This document shows, piece after piece, positions 60,023 to 64,000 of a stretch of 64,000 nt of DNA (position 1 is its first letter; every line of letters begins with the position of its first letter). A model generated the notes under the pieces. It saw only the letters and a program-made list of their open reading frames with translations. It was not told the DNA's origin and ran no database searches. Both the position numbers and the translations under genes were made by a program. The stretch is taken from contig NZ_JARUBJ010000002.1 in assembly GCF_029626145.1 (NCBI RefSeq), forward strand, positions 6,396,501-6,460,500, in the 5' to 3' direction. The DNA comes from Micromonospora sp. WMMD961. GTDB lineage: Bacteria > Actinomycetota > Actinomycetes > Mycobacteriales > Micromonosporaceae.

Positions 60023-61447
60023 TCACGGCAGCGTGGGGGCCGACCCGCCCACCAACCAGGCGTCGAAGAGCGGCCGCAACTGCCGGCCCGCCACCCGCTC
60101 GGCCAGCGCGACGAGATCCGCTGTGGTCGCGTTGCCCGCAGCCCGCTCGGCGGTCCAGGTCCGCAGGATGCGGAAGAACGTGTCGTCACCGACGGTCCGG
60201 CGCAACGCGTGCACGGCGAGTGCCCCGCGCTTGTAGACGGCCGTGCCGAACATCAGGTCCCGGCCGGGCTCGACCGACGGCTGTGACCAGTCGGTCTTCG
60301 CGTACTGGAGTTCGAAGTTGCGCTGGGCGGTCCGGCCGCCGTCGTGCTCCTCCCACAGCCACTCGGCGTAGCTGGCGAAGCCCTCGTTCAGCCAGATGTC
60401 GCCCCACCTGGCCAGCGACACGCTGTCGCCGAACCACTGGTGGGCCAACTCGTGCACGACGACGCCCACGTTCGGCCGGTCGTCGGCGAAGAAGGCCGGC
60501 CCGTAGACCGGGCGCGACTGGGTCTCCAGCGCGTACCCGACCCGGTCGTCGGCGATCACGATCCCGCCGTACGAGTCGAACGGGTACGGGCCGAAGCGGC
60601 TGGCCAGGAAGTCGACGATCTCCCCGGTGCGGGCCAGGGAGTTGGCCGCGCCACCGTTCGCCGGCAGGCTCGCCGCCACGGCCGTGACCATCGGCCGGCC
60701 GGCGTGGGTGTCGGTCACCACCCGGTAGTCGCCGATCACCAGGGTGCTCAGGTAGCTGGCCATCGGGGCGCGCTCCGACCAGCGCCAGGTGGTCCAGCCG
60801 TCGGCGCTGCTCTTCGGGCCGGGCACCCCGTTGCTCAGTGCGGCCAGGCCGTCCGGGACGGTCACCGCCAGGTCGTAGCTGGCCTTGTCCGACGGGTGGT
60901 CGTTGACCGGGAACCAGGTGGCGGCCGAGTCGGGTTGCCCGAGCGCGACCGCACCGTCGGCGGTGTGCAGGAAGCCGCCGCTGCCCAACGAACCGTCCTC
61001 GACGGCGGTGGGCACTCCCGCGTAGTCGATGGTCACGGTGAACTGGCGACCGCGAGGGAGCCCGTCGCGCGGGGTCACCACGAGTTCGGCCTTGCTCCGG
61101 CGGTGGTCGGCCGGTGCGTCGCCCACCCGCACCCCGCCGACATCCAGGGCGACCAGGTCCAGATTGAACCGGGACAGGTCCTGGGTGGCCGTGGCCGTGA
61201 TGACCGCCTGCCCGGTCAGCCGGTCGGTCGACGGGTCGTAGCGGACGTCCAGGCCGTAGTGCGTGACGTCGTAGCCGCCGTTGCCGTGCCCCGGCACGTA
61301 CGGATCGCCGGCGTCGGCGGCGCCGGGCCGGAAGCCGTCGCGGTCGTCACCCGTACAGCCGGCGGTGACCAGCACGACGACGCAGGTCAGCGCGGCGGCG
61401 GTGACAACCAGCCGACCGCCGGCCGGCGTCCGTTGGGTCCGGACCAT
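60023..61447 (-). CDS. M1-family metallopeptidase lipoprotein, second copy
   Basis: A 474-residue paralogue with the same layout: signal with TAGC lipobox, YDVTHYGLDVRYDPSTDRL, then VVVHELAHQWFGD, DIWLNEGFASYAEW and AVYKRGALAVHAL. All zinc and catalytic residues are present. GGAGG precedes ATG 61447. A 103-base gap separates it from the first copy on the same strand, so both may be transcribed together. The two supply extracellular peptidase activity in a genome region with two peptide importers. Confidence 0.9.
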   Translation of the reverse strand: MVRTQRTPAGGRLVVTAAALTCVVVLVTAGCTGDDRDGFRPGAADAGDPYVPGHGNGGYDVTHYGLDVRYDPSTDRLTGQAVITATATQDLSRFNLDLVALDVGGVRVGDAPADHRRSKAELVVTPRDGLPRGRQFTVTIDYAGVPTAVEDGSLGSGGFLHTADGAVALGQPDSAATWFPVNDHPSDKASYDLAVTVPDGLAALSNGVPGPKSSADGWTTWRWSERAPMASYLSTLVIGDYRVVTDTHAGRPMVTAVAASLPANGGAANSLARTGEIVDFLASRFGPYPFDSYGGIVIADDRVGYALETQSRPVYGPAFFADDRPNVGVVVHELAHQWFGDSVSLARWGDIWLNEGFASYAEWLWEEHDGGRTAQRNFELQYAKTDWSQPSVEPGRDLMFGTAVYKRGALAVHALRRTVGDDTFFRILRTWTAERAAGNATTADLVALAERVAGRQLRPLFDAWLVGGSAPTLP

Positions 61448-61526
61448 GCACTCCTCCTGCGGCATCGCGGTCAGGACGAGCGTAGTCAGCGCCACCCGCC
61501 GCGCGGCCAATATCGACGATCATCAG

Positions 61527-61554
61527 TCACTTTCGTTGGAACAAACAAAAGTGA
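61527..61554. promoter_or_regulatory. Imperfect inverted repeat, candidate operator
   Basis: TCACTTT-C-GTTG and its near-complement CAAAC-AAAAGTGA flank a short centre. The AT-rich dyad lies between the divergent M1 and sugar-isomerase genes, 77 bases before the latter. Size and form fit a LacI/DeoR/GntR-type operator. Confidence 0.45.
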
Positions 61555-61630
61555 CGATCGATCGAATCTATCTTTCGACTTGGACCGACGTTAGTGTCTG
61601 GTCCCGACCACCGTCGCGAAAGGTGGAACC

Positions 61631-62746
61631 ATGCCCGACCACACCGCACCCGACGCCACCACCACCGGCCGGCTCAGCCGTCGGTCCCTGCTCGCCGCCT
61701 CCGCCGGCGCCGCCGCCGCGATCGGCGCGGCCGGCCTGCCGGTCCTCGCCACCGGCACCCCCGCACTCGCCAACCCCGGCAACGCGAGCAAGCTGCGGGT
61801 CGAGCCGCTGATCCCGGCTCGCAACCGCGGCATCATCCTCTACAGCGTCCGTGACCGGATCACCGCCGCACCCGACGACAGCGGGGTGCCCTACGGCTTC
61901 GAGCGCGTCCTCGCCCGGCTCGCCGAGATCGGCTACAAGGAGATCGAGTTCGCCGGCTACACGCAGAGCACCGAGATCCTCGGCCGGCAGATCACCCCGA
62001 CCGAGATCCGCAAGATCCTCGACGACAACGGCCTGGTCGCCAACGGCACCCACGCCACGATCCAGCCGACCACCTTCCAACAGCAGCTGGACATCGCCGA
62101 GGAACTCGGCATGAAGAACATCGGCACCGGCAGCGACCCGACCAACAGCGCCTACAAGGCCGAGTGGGACGCCGCCGCGGACATCTGGAACGAGCTGGGC
62201 CGGCAGGCCAAGGCCCGGGGCATGCGCCTCTACACGCACAACCACGACGCCGCGTACAGCTTCCTGATCGACCGTGGCCCGCGCGACGCGCAGGGCCGGC
62301 AGACCAGGTCGTCCGGCATCCGCCGGCTCGAATACTTCTTCGAGATCACCGACCCGCGGTACGTCTTCTTCGAGCTCGACATCTACTGGGCCTACGTGGC
62401 CCGCTACAAGCACCAGAAGTACGTCAACGCGGCCGGCCAGGAGGTCACCGACCTGTTCGACCCGATCCTCACCGTGGCCGACCGGACCACCCGGTTCCCG
62501 CTCTTCCACGCCAAGGACGGCGACCGGGACACCAGCGTCCCCAACGGCCACCAGATGGTTCCGCTCGGCGACGGCGACATCAACTTCCAGCAGTTCTTCC
62601 AGACCATCGGCGAGCGCAACTTCCACCACGCCAACTGGGAGATGGACACCGCACCCGGCGGCGTCGACAACAGGGGGCAGTCGCTCGACTTCGCGGCGAC
62701 CAGCTACCGCAACATGTCCGACCTGACCATCTACGTCGAGAAGTAA
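61631..62746 (+). CDS. Tat-exported sugar phosphate isomerase/epimerase-like TIM barrel protein
   Basis: The 371-residue protein has a twin-arginine signal, RLSRRSLLAASAG, then a hydrophobic stretch and an ALA-type cleavage region near residue 47, so it is folded and cofactor-loaded before export. The mature part is an AP-endonuclease-2-like TIM barrel (ARLAEIGYKEIEFAGYT, MRLYTHNHDAAY, FFELDIYWAYVA, FHAKDGD), with the His, Glu, Asp and His residues expected to bind a metal. Related secreted proteins act on sugars or inositol derivatives; the substrate here is unknown. AGGTGG precedes the ATG. The upstream dyad suggests sugar-responsive control. Confidence 0.82.
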   Translation: MPDHTAPDATTTGRLSRRSLLAASAGAAAAIGAAGLPVLATGTPALANPGNASKLRVEPLIPARNRGIILYSVRDRITAAPDDSGVPYGFERVLARLAEIGYKEIEFAGYTQSTEILGRQITPTEIRKILDDNGLVANGTHATIQPTTFQQQLDIAEELGMKNIGTGSDPTNSAYKAEWDAAADIWNELGRQAKARGMRLYTHNHDAAYSFLIDRGPRDAQGRQTRSSGIRRLEYFFEITDPRYVFFELDIYWAYVARYKHQKYVNAAGQEVTDLFDPILTVADRTTRFPLFHAKDGDRDTSVPNGHQMVPLGDGDINFQQFFQTIGERNFHHANWEMDTAPGGVDNRGQSLDFAATSYRNMSDLTIYVEK

Positions 62747-62763
62747 CACCCGGCTGAACGCGA

Positions 62764-62793
62764 CGAAGGCCGGCCCGTGCGGGCCGGCCTTCG
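62764..62793. terminator. Bidirectional terminator hairpin
   Basis: CGAAGGCCGGCCC-GTGC-GGGCCGGCCTTCG, a perfect 13-bp stem between convergent genes. Confidence 0.75.
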
Positions 62794-62809
62794 TGGTGTG
62801 ACGGAAGGG

Positions 62810-63928
62810 TCAGCGGTCGAGGACCAGGCCGACCTTCTGGAACTCCTTCAGGTCGCGGTAGCCGCACTTGGCCATCGCCCGACGCAAACCACCGAACAGG
62901 TTGAGCTGACCGTCGGCCTCGTCCGCCGGCCCGAAGAGCAACTCCTCCATCGACCCGAGCGGCTCACCGGCGACCTCGAACGCGCCACGCGGCAGCGACG
63001 GGTGACTCGCCGCAGAGTGCCACCAGGCGCCGCCGGCGGGCGCCTCGTCGCAGAGCGACAGCGGCTCACCGAGCATCACCGCGTCCGCGCCGCAACCGAG
63101 CGCCTTGGCGATGTCGCCCGAGGTCTGCATGTCACCGTCGGCGATCAGGTGCACGTACCGGCCGCCGGTCTCGTCGAGGTAGTCGCGACGGGCCGCCGCC
63201 GCGTCGGCGATCGCGGTGGCCATCGGCACCCGGATGCCCAGCACCGACTCGGTGGTCGACCACTCGTCGCCACCGATGCCCACGATCACGCCGGCCGCGC
63301 CGGTGCGCATCAGGTGCAGAGCCGTCTTGTAGTCAGTGCAACCGCCGACGATGACCGGCAGGTCCAGGTCGGCGATGAACTCCTTGAGGTTCAACGGCTC
63401 GTCCGTGGTCGACACGTGCTCGGCCGAGACGATGGTGCCCTGGATGACCAGGATGTCCACCCCGGCGTCCAGGATCACCGGGGCCAGCGCGAGGGTGTGC
63501 TGCGGGGAGACCCGCACCGCCACCGTGCCGCCGCCGGCGCGCAGTTCACGCACGCGCTCGGCGATCAGGTCCGGGCGGATCGGCTCGGCGTACACCTCCT
63601 GGAGCCGCTTGGTGGCGCGGGCGTCCTCGTCGAGGCCGGCCAGCTCCTCCAGCACCTTGGTCGGGTTCTCGTAGCGGGTCCAGAGCCCTTCGACGTTGAG
63701 CACGCCGAGGCCGCCGAGCTGACCGAGCCGCACCGCCGAGGCCGGGCTCATGGTGGCGTCGGAGGGGTGGCCGACGCACGGAATGCCGAACGGGTACGCG
63801 TCGAGCTGCCAGGAGGTGGAGACGTCGTCGACGTCCCGGGTGCGGCGGCTCGGCACGATGGCGATGTCGTCCAGGTGGTAACCGCGCTGCGCGGTCTTGC
63901 CCAGCCCGATCTCGACCACGTCACGCAT
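62810..63928 (-). CDS. guaB3: GuaB3-family IMP dehydrogenase-related protein
   Basis: A 372-residue TIM-barrel protein lacking CBS domains, of the GuaB3 group (IMPDH/GMP-reductase superfamily). It shows LDDIAIVPSRRTRD, VIVGGCTDYKTALHL, and the phosphate-binding IADGDMQTSGDIAKALGCGA with AVMLG. Where IMP dehydrogenase has the nucleophilic Cys (GSICTT), this protein reads DEWSTT, so Ser replaces Cys. Cyanobacterial GuaB3 has been reported as a GMP reductase; for actinobacterial members the role is less clear. It lies 30 bases after guaB on the same strand, as in other actinobacteria. Confidence 0.88.
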   Translation of the reverse strand: MRDVVEIGLGKTAQRGYHLDDIAIVPSRRTRDVDDVSTSWQLDAYPFGIPCVGHPSDATMSPASAVRLGQLGGLGVLNVEGLWTRYENPTKVLEELAGLDEDARATKRLQEVYAEPIRPDLIAERVRELRAGGGTVAVRVSPQHTLALAPVILDAGVDILVIQGTIVSAEHVSTTDEPLNLKEFIADLDLPVIVGGCTDYKTALHLMRTGAAGVIVGIGGDEWSTTESVLGIRVPMATAIADAAAARRDYLDETGGRYVHLIADGDMQTSGDIAKALGCGADAVMLGEPLSLCDEAPAGGAWWHSAASHPSLPRGAFEVAGEPLGSMEELLFGPADEADGQLNLFGGLRRAMAKCGYRDLKEFQKVGLVLDR

Positions 63929-63958
63929 GGGGGACTCCTGGTGGTTGGGGGTGGTGGG

Positions 63959-64000
63959 TCAGCGGGTGTGGTAGTTGGGCGCCTCGACGGTCATCTGGAT
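63959..64000 (-). CDS. guaB: IMP dehydrogenase, last 13 codons (5' part outside window)
   Basis: The minus strand reads IQMTVEAPNYHTR-stop, the characteristic end of IMP dehydrogenase (EAPNY motif), just before guaB3. Only the C-terminus is in the window; identity rests on this motif and the usual guaB-guaB3 order. Confidence 0.7.
   Translation of the reverse strand: MQMTVEAPNYHTR

Overview
The window is a GC-rich actinobacterial chromosome segment. Gene content, many GTG starts, 4-base and 8-base overlaps between operon genes and apparent leaderless promoters fit Micromonosporaceae (Micromonospora or Salinispora-like). That assignment is inferred from gene content and order; there is no rRNA here to test it. 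Coding density is high and almost everything reads as core chromosome. I found no prophage, insertion sequence, CRISPR array, tRNA or biosynthetic gene cluster.

Layout. 1-2.2 kb: heterodimeric ABC exporter, first subunit cut by the window edge. 2.3-4.9 kb: valS of the archaeal-like type. 4.9-9.1 kb: a membrane protein and a two-ATPase, two-permease ABC operon. 9.5-13.1 kb: an APS kinase with a degenerate sulfurylase domain, then a DeoR regulator coupled to galT. 13.4-17.6 kb: central metabolism (icd, mdh, folD) with a metallo-beta-lactamase-fold protein. 18.0-23.9 kb: oligopeptide-type ABC operon 1. 24.0-37.4 kb: a block that, from memory, parallels M. tuberculosis Rv0948c-Rv0957: purH, purN, a DUF4190-like protein, a DUF6350/PerM-like protein, sucD, sucC, M23 peptidases, pcrA and AroQ-delta chorismate mutase, with a B12-binding acyl-CoA mutase subunit and a second M23 gene as additions. 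37.6-43.3 kb: oligopeptide-type ABC operon 2 on the other strand. 43.9-48.5 kb: a Lia-like envelope-stress module (LuxR-type response regulator, PspC-domain sensor kinase, divergent PspC/LiaF-like protein). 48.6-50.8 kb: psd and pssA, the two steps to phosphatidylethanolamine. 51.3-53.3 kb: two paralogous tandem-NUDIX proteins. 53.5-64 kb: a small PspC protein, guaA, a GMC oxidoreductase, an LCP protein, two M1 lipoprotein peptidases, a Tat-exported sugar-phosphate isomerase-like protein, guaB3 and the 3' end of guaB.

The strongest regulatory discovery is a complete ribosome-mediated attenuator in front of the chorismate mutase gene. It has a 21-residue leader peptide with a Tyr-Tyr-Phe-Tyr-Tyr run, an upstream copy of the terminator's 3' arm that can form an antiterminator, and a strong terminator. 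Second, three long palindromes form a dispersed repeat family; two are homologous through the loop but in opposite orientation. Third, a TCAGGG direct repeat with 11-bp period lies upstream of both PspC-type genes, about 7.4 kb apart, and may define the operator of the envelope-stress response regulator. Several proteins carry altered key residues (APS kinase N-domain, MBL-fold protein, NUDIX N-domains, GuaB3), and psd carries an extra N-terminal domain and a fourfold 32-bp repeat over its stop codon.
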